Notes: a model not told the origin generated them from the letters alone. 64,000 nucleotides of DNA from Marinobacter sp. BGYM27 (GCA_025153445.1 JANZNS010000005.1:186001-250000); one strand, 5' to 3'. Shown: positions 32,375-43,134, counted from the first letter of the stretch. Numbers and translations are program-made.

Positions 32375-32490
32375 CTTTTTTTCTCGTCAGGTAATAGCAA
32401 CACGGAATCAAATCACTTGATTCCGAAAGATCCCGGAACCGGCTATCGTATCGCCGAGCCTCGCCAGACCCCGCTGGCTCACTTCAAGCA

Positions 32491-33618
32491 CTAGCTTATT
32501 TTTCCCAGCATTCTTTCAGGTGCAAGATACTCAAGCCCTTGAGCGGTCGCGACACCCTCACACGTCAACTTCCCTTGTGCCACATTCAGTCCTGACATAA
32601 ACCCTCTATCTTGTTCCAGTGCGCGTTTCGCACCGTGATCTGCAAGCCGGATAATATAAGGCAACGTTGCATTGGTCAGCGCCTGCGTCGACGTTCGAGC
32701 CACACCACCCGGCATATTCGCAACACAATAATGCACAACACCCTCAACGATATAGGTGGGGTCATCATGTGTTGTGGGTCTTGAGGTTTCAGCACAGCCA
32801 CCCTGATCAATTGCGACATCAACCAACGCAGAGCCTGTGGGCATGATTGACAGGAGGTCACGAGTAATCAACCGCGGCGCAGATGCTCCGGGAATCAGTA
32901 CAGCCCCCACCACAAGATCTGCCGCAGACAAAACGGCTTCAATCGCATCCTGTGTCGAATACAACGTGGCTATACTGCCGCGATAGTGTTGATCCAGATC
33001 CCTCAACACGGCGACTGAACGATCCAGCACGGTAACATTTGCCCCCAAACCAACCGCCAACTGGGCAGCATTGCGTCCGACTACTCCACCACCGATAATC
33101 ACGACGTTCCCAGGGTAGACACCCGGAACCCCCGAAAGCAGCACGCCGCGCCCGCCTTTGACCTTCTCCAGCGCCTGAGCACCGGCCTGAATCGCCAGCC
33201 GACCCGCAACCTCTGACATAGGCGCCAGCAACGGCAGATTGCCCCGCCCATCTGTCACCGTTTCATAAGCGATGCAGGTCGCACCGCTGGCAAGAAGATC
33301 ATGGGTCTGATCCCTATCCGGAGCCAGATGTAGATAGGCAAACAACGTATGGTGCGGCTGAAGCAGTTTTCGCTCTGCTGCGAGCGGCTCCTTTACCTTG
33401 ATCAGCAAGGTTGCTTCCGAAAATACTGAAGCGGCATCGCTCGCTATTCGGGCGCCGGCTTTCAGATACTGCTCATCCTCGTAACCGGAGCCGATACCCG
33501 CCGATGCCTCAACCACAACCGTATGGCCATGCTCGGTAAGTTCACGGGTACCTGCGGGCGTCAATCCGACCCGGTATTCGTGGGTTTTGGTTTCCTTGAG
33601 CACCCCAACTACCGTCAT
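32491..33618 (-). CDS. ald: Alanine dehydrogenase
   Basis: NAD-dependent interconversion of L-alanine with pyruvate and ammonia. 375 residues from ATG 33618, the usual length. The N-terminal segment VGVLKETKTHEYRVGLTP, the catalytic lysine and histidine regions (LIKVKEPLAAER, AYLHLAPD) and the NAD motif VVIIGGGVVGRNAAQLAVGLG are all present. Two ATGs lie in tandem; AAGGAG is seven bases before the second, so that one is chosen. A longer frame to 33744 has no family sequence. Monocistronic. Confidence 0.96.
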   Translation of the reverse strand: MTVVGVLKETKTHEYRVGLTPAGTRELTEHGHTVVVEASAGIGSGYEDEQYLKAGARIASDAASVFSEATLLIKVKEPLAAERKLLQPHHTLFAYLHLAPDRDQTHDLLASGATCIAYETVTDGRGNLPLLAPMSEVAGRLAIQAGAQALEKVKGGRGVLLSGVPGVYPGNVVIIGGGVVGRNAAQLAVGLGANVTVLDRSVAVLRDLDQHYRGSIATLYSTQDAIEAVLSAADLVVGAVLIPGASAPRLITRDLLSIMPTGSALVDVAIDQGGCAETSRPTTHDDPTYIVEGVVHYCVANMPGGVARTSTQALTNATLPYIIRLADHGAKRALEQDRGFMSGLNVAQGKLTCEGVATAQGLEYLAPERMLGKIS

Positions 33619-33840
33619 CATGTCACTCCTTCCAACGGATCCATGTAAGGCCAGTATAGAAAACTCTCTCCAGTTCACCTCATACCGGGAAAAATTTGCG
33701 CGATGTGTCCTATTTTTTGACGTGCCCAAAGCGCTCGCCACCATCTACTGCTATATTGCCTAAAAGGCTGAATTGTTCATATTTTTGGCTGGGACACGGG
33801 TTTTTGGCCAATATTCAAGGGCTCCTGAAAGCGCTTCAAC

Positions 33841-36258
33841 ATGACCAAGCTGTCAACACGTTTAAGTCAGTTCAGATCCAGCTCACCGTTATCATTCCGG
33901 TTGCTCGCGTATATTCTGCTTTTCAGCTCACTCTTTACGCTTGCGGCATCGGCTATCCAGATCTATTCGGATTTCCGCCGGGATGTATCGCTGGTAGACG
34001 AACGAATGTCGGTGATCGAGACCAGTTACTCCAGCAGCTTGTCCCGAAGCCTTTGGGCGCTTGATCAAAAACTGCTTCAGGTTCAGATGGAAGGAATTCT
34101 CAGCCTGCCTGATATTGTTCACTTGAGACTGAAGATCTTTCCCGACTCTGAAGTGATCATGGGCAATATCCCTCGCCAGACATCCACCAAAACCCGCACC
34201 TTCCCGCTCAATTACCGGGGCGACGAAGTCTACGAACTGGGAACACTGACGATTACAGCCAGTCTTGAGGATATTTTTCGTGACCTGCGCCGAAAGATCA
34301 TCGTCATATTGACGGTTCAGTTCTTCAAAACTTTCTTCATTTCTGTCCTTATCATCCTAATATTCCAACACTTTGTTGCTCGACATCTGTCGACAATGGC
34401 CAGCTATGCCAGACGCTTTTCGCTTCAGAACCTGGAAGAACCCCTTTCGCTGGACCGCCCCGATACACCGGCCAACCGCAGGGATGAGCTGTCGCAGGTG
34501 ACAGAGGCGTTTAATCAAATGCGGGAGCGCCTCAACGACGACGTCAGGCAACAAAAGGACGACGCATCCGAGATTCAGAAGCTTTCAATGGCAATAGAGC
34601 AAAGCCCGTCATCGGTATTGATCTGCGACCGGCACTGGCACATCGAATTTGCCAACCACAAGTTTTTTCAGCTGACCGGTTTCAATAGTGAAGAGATAAA
34701 AGGCAAGCATCCGGGCATGCTGACCAGCGATTCGTTCTCCCAAAGGGAGAACCAGCAACTCTGGCAGAACATTCGACTGCAGGTGCAGCGCGTAGGTGTC
34801 TGGCAGGGTGAGATAAACAGCGCTCGACGCAGTGGTGAAAGGTTCTGGGAGCAGGTCATTGTTACGCCTATCAAGGATAGCAAGGGCAGCCCCACTCACT
34901 TCCTGATCCTCGGGGAAGACATCAGTATCCGTAAGCGCTATGAGCAACAACTCCTGCGCCAGGCTAACTACGACGTGCTGACCGGGCTCCCCAACCGCAT
35001 GCTGGCGCTGGACCGACTGAAACTGGCGCTCGCTCAGGCCCGCCGCGAAGAAACGCTGGTTGGCGTGATGTTTCTGGATTTGGACAACTTCAAACACATT
35101 AACGACACCATGGGCCACGAAGCCGGCGACAACCTGCTTATTGAGGCATCTCGCCGCATATCCAGTTGCCTGCGGGGCACCAGCACTGTTGCGAGGCTGG
35201 GCGGAGACGAGTTCCTCGTTATCCTTCCGGGGCTAAAAGATCCACTCTCTACCGAGCAGGTCGCTGAACGTATTCTGCAAACCTTCACACCGCCGTTTCA
35301 GCTGGGCCCACAGGAAGTCTTTGTCAGCACCAGCATAGGCATTGCCATTTACCCTACCGACTCGGACAACAGCAGCTCCCTGTTGCAGAATGCCGATGCC
35401 GCGATGTATCAGGCCAAACGCCAGGGCAAAAGCGCTTTCGTGCGATACGCACCGAAAATGAAGGATGTCTCCCATGAACGCCTGCAGATCGAATCCAGGC
35501 TACGCCGGGCCCTCGAACTGGATGAATTTGAACTCCACTTTCAGCCCATCGTCGAAACCGATAGCGGACGACTGATAGGCGCTGAAGCGCTAATCCGATG
35601 GAACAACCCCTCGATGGGAATGGTAATGCCGGACAAGTTTATCCCGCTCGCCGAGGAGACGGGCCTCATTATTCCCATTGGCGAGTGGGTTATCGGTGAG
35701 GCCTGCGCAGCCGCCTGGGAGTGGAAGCAGGCAACGTCCCTCTCACTCTCAATCGCAGTCAACGTATCCCCTCGTCAGTTCAGGGACCCCGGGTTCGTGG
35801 ACATCGTCAAACAGGCCCTGGACACACATAGCCTGAGCCCCGATTGTCTGGAACTGGAAATAACCGAACACCTCATTCTGGACAACACGATCGAGACAGC
35901 AGACATTCTCCAGCAACTCGATGCCATGGGCGTTCGGCTGTCAGTCGACGACTTTGGAACCGGCTACTCTGCGCTGAGTTACCTCAAAAGCTACCCGTTC
36001 GATACGCTTAAAATCGATAAGTCCTTTATCCGCGATATCATGATCGAGGAAGGCGACGCAGCCTTGGTCAAGGCGATCATCAATATGGCGCACAGCCTCA
36101 GCCTTGAAGTGATCGCCGAAGGCGTCGAAGAATCCGATCAAAGTCTGTTCCTGAAAGAGCACCATTGCGACTACTCTCAGGGCTACTTTTACAACAGACC
36201 GGTCTCAAACGCTGATTTTCTCGAGTGGATCAGGGTCAATCATCTGGAACAACACTAG
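33841..36258 (+). CDS. Membrane GGDEF-EAL protein with HAMP and PAS domains
   Basis: Bifunctional-looking cyclic-di-GMP enzyme of 805 residues. Order: membrane helix near 22-40, periplasmic sensor about 41-150, second helix about 153-178, HAMP about 180-235, PAS about 248-365, GGDEF domain about 375-535, EAL domain about 550-800. GGDEF at 454-458 is intact, so is EAL (582-584 in AEALIRW), and the phosphodiesterase residues DDFGTGYS (703-710), KIDKSF (724-729) and E760 are present. The inhibitory I-site RxxD is changed to R445-x-x-S448. It could make or break c-di-GMP. The sensor ligand is unknown and the Shine-Dalgarno is poor. Confidence 0.95.
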   Translation: MTKLSTRLSQFRSSSPLSFRLLAYILLFSSLFTLAASAIQIYSDFRRDVSLVDERMSVIETSYSSSLSRSLWALDQKLLQVQMEGILSLPDIVHLRLKIFPDSEVIMGNIPRQTSTKTRTFPLNYRGDEVYELGTLTITASLEDIFRDLRRKIIVILTVQFFKTFFISVLIILIFQHFVARHLSTMASYARRFSLQNLEEPLSLDRPDTPANRRDELSQVTEAFNQMRERLNDDVRQQKDDASEIQKLSMAIEQSPSSVLICDRHWHIEFANHKFFQLTGFNSEEIKGKHPGMLTSDSFSQRENQQLWQNIRLQVQRVGVWQGEINSARRSGERFWEQVIVTPIKDSKGSPTHFLILGEDISIRKRYEQQLLRQANYDVLTGLPNRMLALDRLKLALAQARREETLVGVMFLDLDNFKHINDTMGHEAGDNLLIEASRRISSCLRGTSTVARLGGDEFLVILPGLKDPLSTEQVAERILQTFTPPFQLGPQEVFVSTSIGIAIYPTDSDNSSSLLQNADAAMYQAKRQGKSAFVRYAPKMKDVSHERLQIESRLRRALELDEFELHFQPIVETDSGRLIGAEALIRWNNPSMGMVMPDKFIPLAEETGLIIPIGEWVIGEACAAAWEWKQATSLSLSIAVNVSPRQFRDPGFVDIVKQALDTHSLSPDCLELEITEHLILDNTIETADILQQLDAMGVRLSVDDFGTGYSALSYLKSYPFDTLKIDKSFIRDIMIEEGDAALVKAIINMAHSLSLEVIAEGVEESDQSLFLKEHHCDYSQGYFYNRPVSNADFLEWIRVNHLEQH

Positions 36259-36326
36259 AGTCTCGCAGACACTCGGCGGTACACTGACGCTCCTGAAACA
36301 ACCACACCAACAAGGAACGTTAAGGG

Positions 36327-37532
36327 ATGGCGAAAAGCACTCTCGTTGTTAACTGTGGCAGTTCGTCACTCAAGCTTGCCGTATTGTCAGAAAACTTCGA
36401 ACATCAGGCTCAGGTGCTTGTTGAACGGCTCGACACCGATCATCCCTCCGCCTCGGCAAGAATCGACGGCAAGCGTGAATCCGTCACGCTTGAGCCAAAC
36501 AGCGATTACGCTGACGCCCTTGCCACGGTTGTGCGTTTACTCGAATCAAAAGATGTACTGACGGGTGACCCGCTCGTCATAGGCCACAGGGTCGTCCACG
36601 GTGGCGAGAACTTTTCCTCTGCAACGGTGATCGACGAAACCGTCATTGAAGCCATCACTGCATGTAATGATCTTGCCCCCCTGCACAATCCAATCAACCT
36701 GATCGGTATCGAGGCAACACGCAAACTCTACCCTGATGTTCCTCAGGTCGCCGTGTTTGACACCGCTTTCCATCAGACTCTCCCGTCTTACGCTTACCTC
36801 TATGCCCTTCCCCGGCGTTGTTATCAGGACTGGGGTGTTCGGCGCTACGGTTTTCATGGCACCAGTCACGCCTATATGCTCAAACAACTCGGTGAACGGC
36901 TCGACAAGCCCGCCAATGCGCTGTCACTGATCTCGGCGCATCTGGGAAATGGATGCTCAATTACCGCCATAGAAAAGGGTCAAAGCCGTGATACCAGCAT
37001 GGGCCTTACCCCGCTTGAGGGTCTGGTGATGGGAACCCGCAGTGGTGATGTTGATCCCGGTCTGTTTGATTTCCTGCAACACAAAGGACTCTCCCGGGAT
37101 AGCATTTCACGCATGCTGAATCGCGAAAGCGGGCTGCTCGGCCTGTCTGGTAAAACCAATGACATGCGCGCGATCGTCGAAGCCAGGGACGCCGGTAGCG
37201 CAACTGCGCGAGATGCCATCGATGTGTTCTGCTTTCGCCTCGCGCGCTACATCGGCGCCATGATGGCATCACTGAGCCGAATTGACGGGCTTGTCTTCAC
37301 CGGCGGTATTGGCGAAAACAGCGCCACGATACGCGAGCAGACCGTTGCCCACCTGCAGCTGCTCGGGTTTACCATCGATCAGAACAGGAACTCCCAAAAC
37401 GGTCGCCAGAGTAGCGGGCGAATTGATTCCGGCAACGGCCATGCAATTTACGTCATCCCTACTGACGAAGAGAGCATGATCGCCCGAGAAGCAGTTGACG
37501 CAGCCTATCCAGACACGCCAAAAAATCACTGA
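36327..37532 (+). CDS. ackA: Acetate kinase
   Basis: Interconverts acetate and ATP with acetyl phosphate. 401 residues of the ASKHA fold: N-terminal VNCGSSSLKLAVL, central VFDTAFHQTLP, RRYGFHGTSHAYM, and the nucleotide site ISAHLGNGCSI are all visible, with FTGGIGENSATIRE near the C-terminus. AAGGAA precedes ATG by nine bases. It is 17 bp upstream of pta, forming the ackA-pta operon. Confidence 0.98.
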   Translation: MAKSTLVVNCGSSSLKLAVLSENFEHQAQVLVERLDTDHPSASARIDGKRESVTLEPNSDYADALATVVRLLESKDVLTGDPLVIGHRVVHGGENFSSATVIDETVIEAITACNDLAPLHNPINLIGIEATRKLYPDVPQVAVFDTAFHQTLPSYAYLYALPRRCYQDWGVRRYGFHGTSHAYMLKQLGERLDKPANALSLISAHLGNGCSITAIEKGQSRDTSMGLTPLEGLVMGTRSGDVDPGLFDFLQHKGLSRDSISRMLNRESGLLGLSGKTNDMRAIVEARDAGSATARDAIDVFCFRLARYIGAMMASLSRIDGLVFTGGIGENSATIREQTVAHLQLLGFTIDQNRNSQNGRQSSGRIDSGNGHAIYVIPTDEESMIAREAVDAAYPDTPKNH

Positions 37533-37549
37533 CAGGACACTCTCGCGCC

Positions 37550-39712
37550 ATGGCCAAGAACCTCTTTATTGCCCCAACCGATCTCGACTCGGGCCTGACC
37601 TCTGTCTGCCTTGGTCTCGTTCGGGCACTGGACCATGTCGGCGTTCGCGTCGGGTTCTATAAGCCGGTCAGTCAGCCACCGTCCTCTTCAGAAATCGGCG
37701 AAACTGTCGAAGAAGACCGTTCGGTCGCTTTCCTTCGTGCCCGCACCGAGCTCAATCCGCCAAGCCCGCTCAGCCTCAAGCACGCTCAGAGTCTGATCAA
37801 CAAAGGCCATTCCGAAACCCTGATGGAAGACCTGATCGGCCACTACGAACAAGCGGCCAAGGATGTCGATGTCGTGATCGTGGAAGGTCTGGTTCCGGAT
37901 CGCAGTGAGGCCTACACAGCGCGCCTCAATGTCGAAATTGCCCGCAACCTCAATGCAGAGGTCATTCTGGTCAGCGCCCCGGGCAAACGTAATCCCGAAG
38001 AACTCAATGAATGGCTGGATTTCTCTGCCCGGCTGTTTGCTGCGCCCAAAGACCCCGATGTCATCGGCGTTATTCTCAACAAGGTGGGAGCACCTGAGCG
38101 AACAGGTCTCACGACACACGCGCTCGCCCCCGAGACAGGACAAGCAACGGATTTTGCGGACCAGTGTGACATTTTCAGGAATGGCCATTTGCGCCTTCTG
38201 GGCTGCATTCCCTGGCAACCGGAGTTGCTGGCGCCCCGCATGTCAGACGTGGCAAAAGCCGTGAATGCCAAAGTGCTGCACGCCGGCCAGATAGACCAGC
38301 GCCGAGTTCAGCGGATCAGCGTCTGTGCCCGCACGATACCGAACATGGTGGAAACACTGCTTCCCGGCACCCTGCTGGTAACGCCGGGCGACCGGGATGA
38401 CATTGCGGTTATAGCGGCGTTGACCGCGCTCAACGGCGTTCCTCTGGCAGGCCTTTTACTCACGGGCGGCTTAACACCGGATGAGCGCACGCTGAAGGCC
38501 TGCGCAGGCGCGTTGAAAACCGGGTTGCCGGTATTGCAGGTTTCATCCAACACCTACGACAGTGCCTACCAACTCGCCCACGTCCCCATTGAAGTGCCCG
38601 TTGATGACGTCGACCGGATCGAAAAGGTGATGGAATCTGTCGCCAGTGCAATTGATACCGAATGGCTGCAAAAACACCTGAGCATCCAGCGGGAGCGTCG
38701 GCTATCGCCGCCGGCATTTCGTTATGGTCTATCGCAGCAGGCTCGTGAAGCCAACCGGCGCATCGTTTTGCCTGAAGGCAACGAGCCTCGCACGGTTCAG
38801 GCGGCCATCATGTGCCAGGAGCGGGGCCTCGCCCGCTGCGTACTGATTGGTAAGCGAGACGAGATCGAGAACATTGCCCGAGCCCAGGGGCTGGAGCTAC
38901 CAGACGATCTCGAAGTTATCGATCCGGATGAGGTTCGCGGCAACTACATCGAGCCCATGGTGAAGCTGCGCAAGCACAAGGGACTGGCGCCGGATATGGC
39001 AGAAGCACAACTGGAAGACAATGTGGTGCTTGCCACTATGATGGTGGCCCTCGACGAAGTTGATGGACTGGTGTCCGGTGCGGTTCATACCACGGCCAAC
39101 ACCGTTCGCCCTGCACTGCAGCTGATCAAGACCCATGAAGCGGCAAAGGTCGTGTCATCCGTGTTTTTTATGTGTTTGCCTGAGCAGGTACTGGTCTACG
39201 GTGATTGCGCCATCAACCCCGATCCCAATGCCGATGAGCTGGCAGACATCGCAATTCAGAGCGCCGACTCTGCAGCAACTTTCGGCATCACCCCGCGTAT
39301 CGCCATGATCAGTTACAGCACGGGCAAATCCGGTTCTGGCTCCGATGTAGAGAAAGTGCGAAAAGCCACAGCACTGGCACAGGAGCGCAGGCCTGATCTG
39401 ATGATTGACGGACCATTGCAGTACGACGCTGCAGCAATCGAAAGCGTCGCCAGGAGCAAAGCTCCTGATAGCCCGGTGGCGGGCAAGGCAACCGTTTTCA
39501 TATTCCCTGACCTGAATACCGGCAACACAACCTATAAGGCCGTGCAGCGTAGCGCCAATGTCATCAGCATCGGCCCCATGCTTCAGGGCTTGCGGAAGCC
39601 GGTCAATGATCTGTCTCGCGGCGCGATGGTTGAAGATATTGTCTTCACTATCGCCCTGACTGCGGTTCAGGCCAAGCAAACCCAGGATGCGAAAGCGGCT
39701 GAATCCGACTGA
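37550..39712 (+). CDS. pta: Phosphate acetyltransferase, long form
   Basis: Converts acetyl-CoA and phosphate to acetyl phosphate. The 720 residues match the long proteobacterial type. They comprise an N-terminal P-loop-like domain (FIAPTDLDSGLTSVCLG), a middle DRTGG domain, and the C-terminal catalytic PTA domain (RIVLPEGNEPRTVQAA to the end; DLNTGNTTYKAVQRSA). The N-terminal parts in relatives mediate allosteric control. Partner of ackA upstream, and followed by a terminator shared with convergent der. Confidence 0.97.
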   Translation: MAKNLFIAPTDLDSGLTSVCLGLVRALDHVGVRVGFYKPVSQPPSSSEIGETVEEDRSVAFLRARTELNPPSPLSLKHAQSLINKGHSETLMEDLIGHYEQAAKDVDVVIVEGLVPDRSEAYTARLNVEIARNLNAEVILVSAPGKRNPEELNEWLDFSARLFAAPKDPDVIGVILNKVGAPERTGLTTHALAPETGQATDFADQCDIFRNGHLRLLGCIPWQPELLAPRMSDVAKAVNAKVLHAGQIDQRRVQRISVCARTIPNMVETLLPGTLLVTPGDRDDIAVIAALTALNGVPLAGLLLTGGLTPDERTLKACAGALKTGLPVLQVSSNTYDSAYQLAHVPIEVPVDDVDRIEKVMESVASAIDTEWLQKHLSIQRERRLSPPAFRYGLSQQAREANRRIVLPEGNEPRTVQAAIMCQERGLARCVLIGKRDEIENIARAQGLELPDDLEVIDPDEVRGNYIEPMVKLRKHKGLAPDMAEAQLEDNVVLATMMVALDEVDGLVSGAVHTTANTVRPALQLIKTHEAAKVVSSVFFMCLPEQVLVYGDCAINPDPNADELADIAIQSADSAATFGITPRIAMISYSTGKSGSGSDVEKVRKATALAQERRPDLMIDGPLQYDAAAIESVARSKAPDSPVAGKATVFIFPDLNTGNTTYKAVQRSANVISIGPMLQGLRKPVNDLSRGAMVEDIVFTIALTAVQAKQTQDAKAAESD

Positions 39713-39741
39713 TCGAGCCGGCACTTGGGATTCAACGCAAT

Positions 39742-39780
39742 AAAAAAGGGGCCGCCGAAAACAATTCGAGGGCCCCTTTT
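39742..39780. terminator. Bidirectional terminator between pta and der
   Basis: AAAAGGGGCC (39744-39753) pairs with GGCCCCTTTT (39771-39780) around a 17-base loop, with A and T tracts at the two ends. It ends pta and probably also der from the other side. Confidence 0.8.
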
Positions 39781-39796
39781 CCGAGAGCAGTTGCGC

Positions 39797-41215
39797 TTAT
39801 CTCGCTTTTTTGTACTTCTCTTTCTTTTTCGCTTTCTTTGCGTGCCGGATGAGACGGTCTTTTTTAACTTTCTGCCGCGGGGTCAGACGATTGACGTTCC
39901 CCGCAAACGGGTTCTCACCGGATCGGAATTCAAATCGGATCGGCGCGCCACGTACTTTCAGCACCTTGCGGAATATATTTTCCAGATAGCGCTTGTAGGC
40001 GTTTGGCAATTTATCCGTCTGATTCCCATGGACCACCACTACCGGCGGATTCGAGCCCCCCTGATGCGCATACCGAAGTTTGATTCGACGCCCGTTTACC
40101 AAAGGTGGCTGATGCTGAACCAGCGCGTCTTCGAGAATAGTCGTCAGGTGGTTGGTCGGCCACTTGGCCATCGTCGACTCATAGCTCTCAGCAACTGAGT
40201 CGTACATCACACCAACGCCAGACCCGTGCAGCGCTGAAATAAAGTGCTTGTCGGCATAGTCAAGAAACTCGAGACGACGAGCCAATTGCTCCTTAACACG
40301 AGCCCGCTCATCGCCATCCATGCCGTCCCACTTATTGACAGCAATGACCAGTGCACGGCCGGCATCAAGCACGAAACCAATCAGGTGCAGATCCTGATCG
40401 ACCAGACCTTCCCTTGCGTCGATCACCAGAATAACGACGTGAGAGTCTTCTATGGCTTTCAGTGTTTTGATAATCGAGAATTTTTCGACTGTTTCCTTCA
40501 CGCTTTTGCGTCGTCGAACGCCCGCTGTGTCGATCAGCGTGTACTCCTGGCCCTGGCGTTCGTAAGGAATGTAGATGCTGTCGCGAGTGGTTCCGGGCAT
40601 ATCATAGACAACGACCCGCTCTTCACCCAGCATGCGGTTTACAAGCGTTGACTTGCCTACGTTCGGGCGCCCGACGATACCGATGCGAATACCGGGATAC
40701 TTTTCAGCGTGATCAACTTCACCCTCATCAACAGCGGGCAACAACAGCTCGAGCATCGAGCGAACGCCGCGATTGTGAGAGGCCGCAATCTGGTATATCG
40801 ACTCAAAACCCAGTTGATAAAAATCAGCTGTCGCGACATCAGGGTCCTGGCCGTCAGTTTTGTTCACCACCAGGTGGGCTGACTTGCCTGAGCGACGCAG
40901 ATGAGCGGCAATCATCTCATCACCAGCCGTCAAACCAGCGCGACCATCAACGAGGAACAGTACAATATCCGCTTCTTCGATCGCGAGCATTGACTGGCTC
41001 GCCATCTTGGCATCAATCCCCTGCTCGTTTCCCGTGATCCCTCCAGTGTCAATGACAATAAAGCGCTGACCCTCGAAGTTTCCCTCACCGTATTTACGGT
41101 CGCGGGTAAGACCAGAGAAATCAGCAACAAGCGCGTCCCGCGAGCGTGTCATCTGGTTGAACAAAGTGGATTTGCCAACATTTGGCCGCCCCACCAGAGC
41201 AATTACAGGAGTCAT
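39797..41215 (-). CDS. der: Ribosome assembly GTPase Der (EngA)
   Basis: Essential double-G-domain GTPase for 50S subunit maturation. 472 residues; the first G1 motif [11 protein letters not shown] is at 9-19, and the second G1 motif begins at residue 182. DTGG/DTAG (G3) and NKTD/NKWD (G4) motifs are present in each domain, followed by the KH-like C-terminal domain. The tail is very basic ([16 protein letters not shown]), fitting rRNA contact. It is the last gene of the hisS-yfgM-bamB-der run, 73 bp after bamB. Confidence 0.98.
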   Translation of the reverse strand: MTPVIALVGRPNVGKSTLFNQMTRSRDALVADFSGLTRDRKYGEGNFEGQRFIVIDTGGITGNEQGIDAKMASQSMLAIEEADIVLFLVDGRAGLTAGDEMIAAHLRRSGKSAHLVVNKTDGQDPDVATADFYQLGFESIYQIAASHNRGVRSMLELLLPAVDEGEVDHAEKYPGIRIGIVGRPNVGKSTLVNRMLGEERVVVYDMPGTTRDSIYIPYERQGQEYTLIDTAGVRRRKSVKETVEKFSIIKTLKAIEDSHVVILVIDAREGLVDQDLHLIGFVLDAGRALVIAVNKWDGMDGDERARVKEQLARRLEFLDYADKHFISALHGSGVGVMYDSVAESYESTMAKWPTNHLTTILEDALVQHQPPLVNGRRIKLRYAHQGGSNPPVVVVHGNQTDKLPNAYKRYLENIFRKVLKVRGAPIRFEFRSGENPFAGNVNRLTPRQKVKKDRLIRHAKKAKKKEKYKKAR

Positions 41216-41288
41216 ATAGAGTTCGTCAGTCAGAAAATGGGGGACGACATCGCCAGGCGAGATCGAACGCTGTTGCTAGGCAACGCGC

Positions 41289-42452
41289 TCAATCTTCCTC
41301 TTGTAGACGGTAAGCCACGAGTCGGCCGCTATTACCGTAAATATAAATCATGTCGTCATCTAATAGCATAGGTACTCGCAACCCATCGTCGTCAATTTCC
41401 CGCTGCCCCTGAAGAGACCCGTCGAGCTGAGACAGGATATGCACGTACCCTTCGAAGTCACCCGTGATCAAATAACCATCAACCGCAAGCAGGGAGGTCG
41501 TCTGGCGCCATTTGAGTTTGTCCTGGGTCCAGAGCTCCTTGCGGTTGAACAAACTATAGGCACTGATAACACCGTCAGAACCGGAGATGTAAATATTGCC
41601 ATAGCCCAGAGTTGGTGACTGGAAACTGCTGGCGCTTCGGCTCCAGAGCTCCTGCCCGCTACGGGCATCAACGGCTGCCATTTTACCCTGGTAACCGACA
41701 ACGTAGACCACGCCATCTTTGAGCACCGGTGTACCATCAACATCAACCAGACGCTCGAGCTCGGTTCTACCCGCGGGTTCACCGACGGCATACTGCCACA
41801 CCGGTTGGCCGGTTTCCGTCAGTAGCGCAAAGACCTGACCACTGGCAAAAGCCAGCAAGGTAGTCTCTGAGCCCACCGTCGGCGTTGCATTGCCGCGGAA
41901 ACTCAGCACTGGAATGACACCGTCATACTGCCAACGCTTTTCACCGGTCTGTGCATCAAAAGCAAGTGCCTTCCCATCAATCGTCTGGGCAACAACAGTG
42001 CTGCCATTCGATTGAGGTGGCGCGAGAATTTCGCTGGGCAAAGACACAGACCACTGCTCGGAGCCATCCTCACGGGACAAACCGAGCAGTTCACCCGCGC
42101 GGGTGGACACATACAGCCGGTCGTCGTCCGCCCCTACGCCTGCGAGAATGCTGCGGTCGAGGTCTCTCTCCCACTTCTCATCGCCTGTTTTGGGGTCAAC
42201 GGCAACCAGCTCACCATCCTCTGAGACAGCAAACAGTACGCCATTGGATATGACGGGCTGAAGGAACAGGAGTTGATCATTGTCCCCGTCACCTATGGAC
42301 ATATCCCAGACTTCATCAAGCCATACCGTACTCTCAATTTCCGGTAACGGAGATGGCTCCTCAAACGTGTCGTTTGAGCTACAGCCAGCCAGAGTCCCTA
42401 CCGCGATCAGTCCGATCAGCCAGTTTCTGGCGGATTGCAGGCCTGGAGTCAT
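41289..42452 (-). CDS. bamB: Outer membrane assembly lipoprotein BamB
   Basis: Lipoprotein of the BAM complex that inserts beta-barrel proteins into the outer membrane. The 387 residues begin with a lipoprotein signal peptide ending in the lipobox LAGC (Cys24). They continue as an eight-bladed propeller with PQQ-like repeats (for example GDEKWERDLDRS, GSEQWSVSLPS, GQPVWQYAVGEP). Its ATG overlaps the yfgM stop by one base (TGATG). Confidence 0.95.
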   Translation of the reverse strand: MTPGLQSARNWLIGLIAVGTLAGCSSNDTFEEPSPLPEIESTVWLDEVWDMSIGDGDNDQLLFLQPVISNGVLFAVSEDGELVAVDPKTGDEKWERDLDRSILAGVGADDDRLYVSTRAGELLGLSREDGSEQWSVSLPSEILAPPQSNGSTVVAQTIDGKALAFDAQTGEKRWQYDGVIPVLSFRGNATPTVGSETTLLAFASGQVFALLTETGQPVWQYAVGEPAGRTELERLVDVDGTPVLKDGVVYVVGYQGKMAAVDARSGQELWSRSASSFQSPTLGYGNIYISGSDGVISAYSLFNRKELWTQDKLKWRQTTSLLAVDGYLITGDFEGYVHILSQLDGSLQGQREIDDDGLRVPMLLDDDMIYIYGNSGRLVAYRLQEED

Positions 42453-43102
42453 CAGGCGTCCTCCCCGATGGCCATATCGGCCATTTTGAGTTCAAGAATT
42501 GGATTTCGTGCATCGCCGGCTGCATCACGAGCAACGGTGTAGGCTTCACGCGCACCCTCGATGTCACCCTGAGAACGAAGAATGTCACCTTCCAGCTCAG
42601 CGTAAAGAGCAGCATATTCGCCGGGCTCATCTACACTACGCAGAGTGCTCAGTGCCGCGTCAGCGTCGCCTGCAGCGAACTCGGCCTGCGCCTGGCGCTG
42701 GGTAATCAGCGTTACCAGCGGCCCTTTGGCGGCATGGGATTTGGCCCACTTCAGCGTCTCGACTGCAGCTTTGGCATCATCCTGCTGAGAAAACTGGTGT
42801 GCTGCCAGAATAAGAGAGCCATACACGGCGTAGGCGCTGCTGTCGAACTCATCTTGCAGCTCTTTGGTAACAAAGGTAATGGTCTTTTCTTTTTCTTCGC
42901 CGTCAGGCTGGCTGACCGCGGTAATCAGTTGCTGGAACTTGGCACCGGCAGCGCTCTGCTGCTCTTCCTGATGGTTTTCCCAGGCTTGCCAGCCAAATAC
43001 AATAGCCAGTGCAGCGCCAATCCCGATAAGCAGCGAACTGCCGTTTCTTTTCCACCAGTCTTTGATCGCTGCAATTTGTTCTTCTTCAGTACGCAGTTCC
43101 AC
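42452..43102 (-). CDS. yfgM: YfgM family ancillary protein with TPR-like domain
   Basis: Inner-membrane protein of 216 residues: short cytoplasmic N-terminus (RTEEEQIAAIKDWWKRNG), one membrane helix (SSLLIGIGAALAIVFGWQAW, about 22-41), then a periplasmic helical TPR-like domain. In Escherichia coli YfgM associates with PpiD at the Sec translocon. Placement between hisS and bamB is conserved. It is coupled to bamB by a one-base overlap. Confidence 0.92.
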   Translation of the reverse strand: MELRTEEEQIAAIKDWWKRNGSSLLIGIGAALAIVFGWQAWENHQEEQQSAAGAKFQQLITAVSQPDGEEKEKTITFVTKELQDEFDSSAYAVYGSLILAAHQFSQQDDAKAAVETLKWAKSHAAKGPLVTLITQRQAQAEFAAGDADAALSTLRSVDEPGEYAALYAELEGDILRSQGDIEGAREAYTVARDAAGDARNPILELKMADMAIGEDA

Positions 43103-43134
43103 GCTCTAACACTCCCGTAAAATCGATAGCTGGT

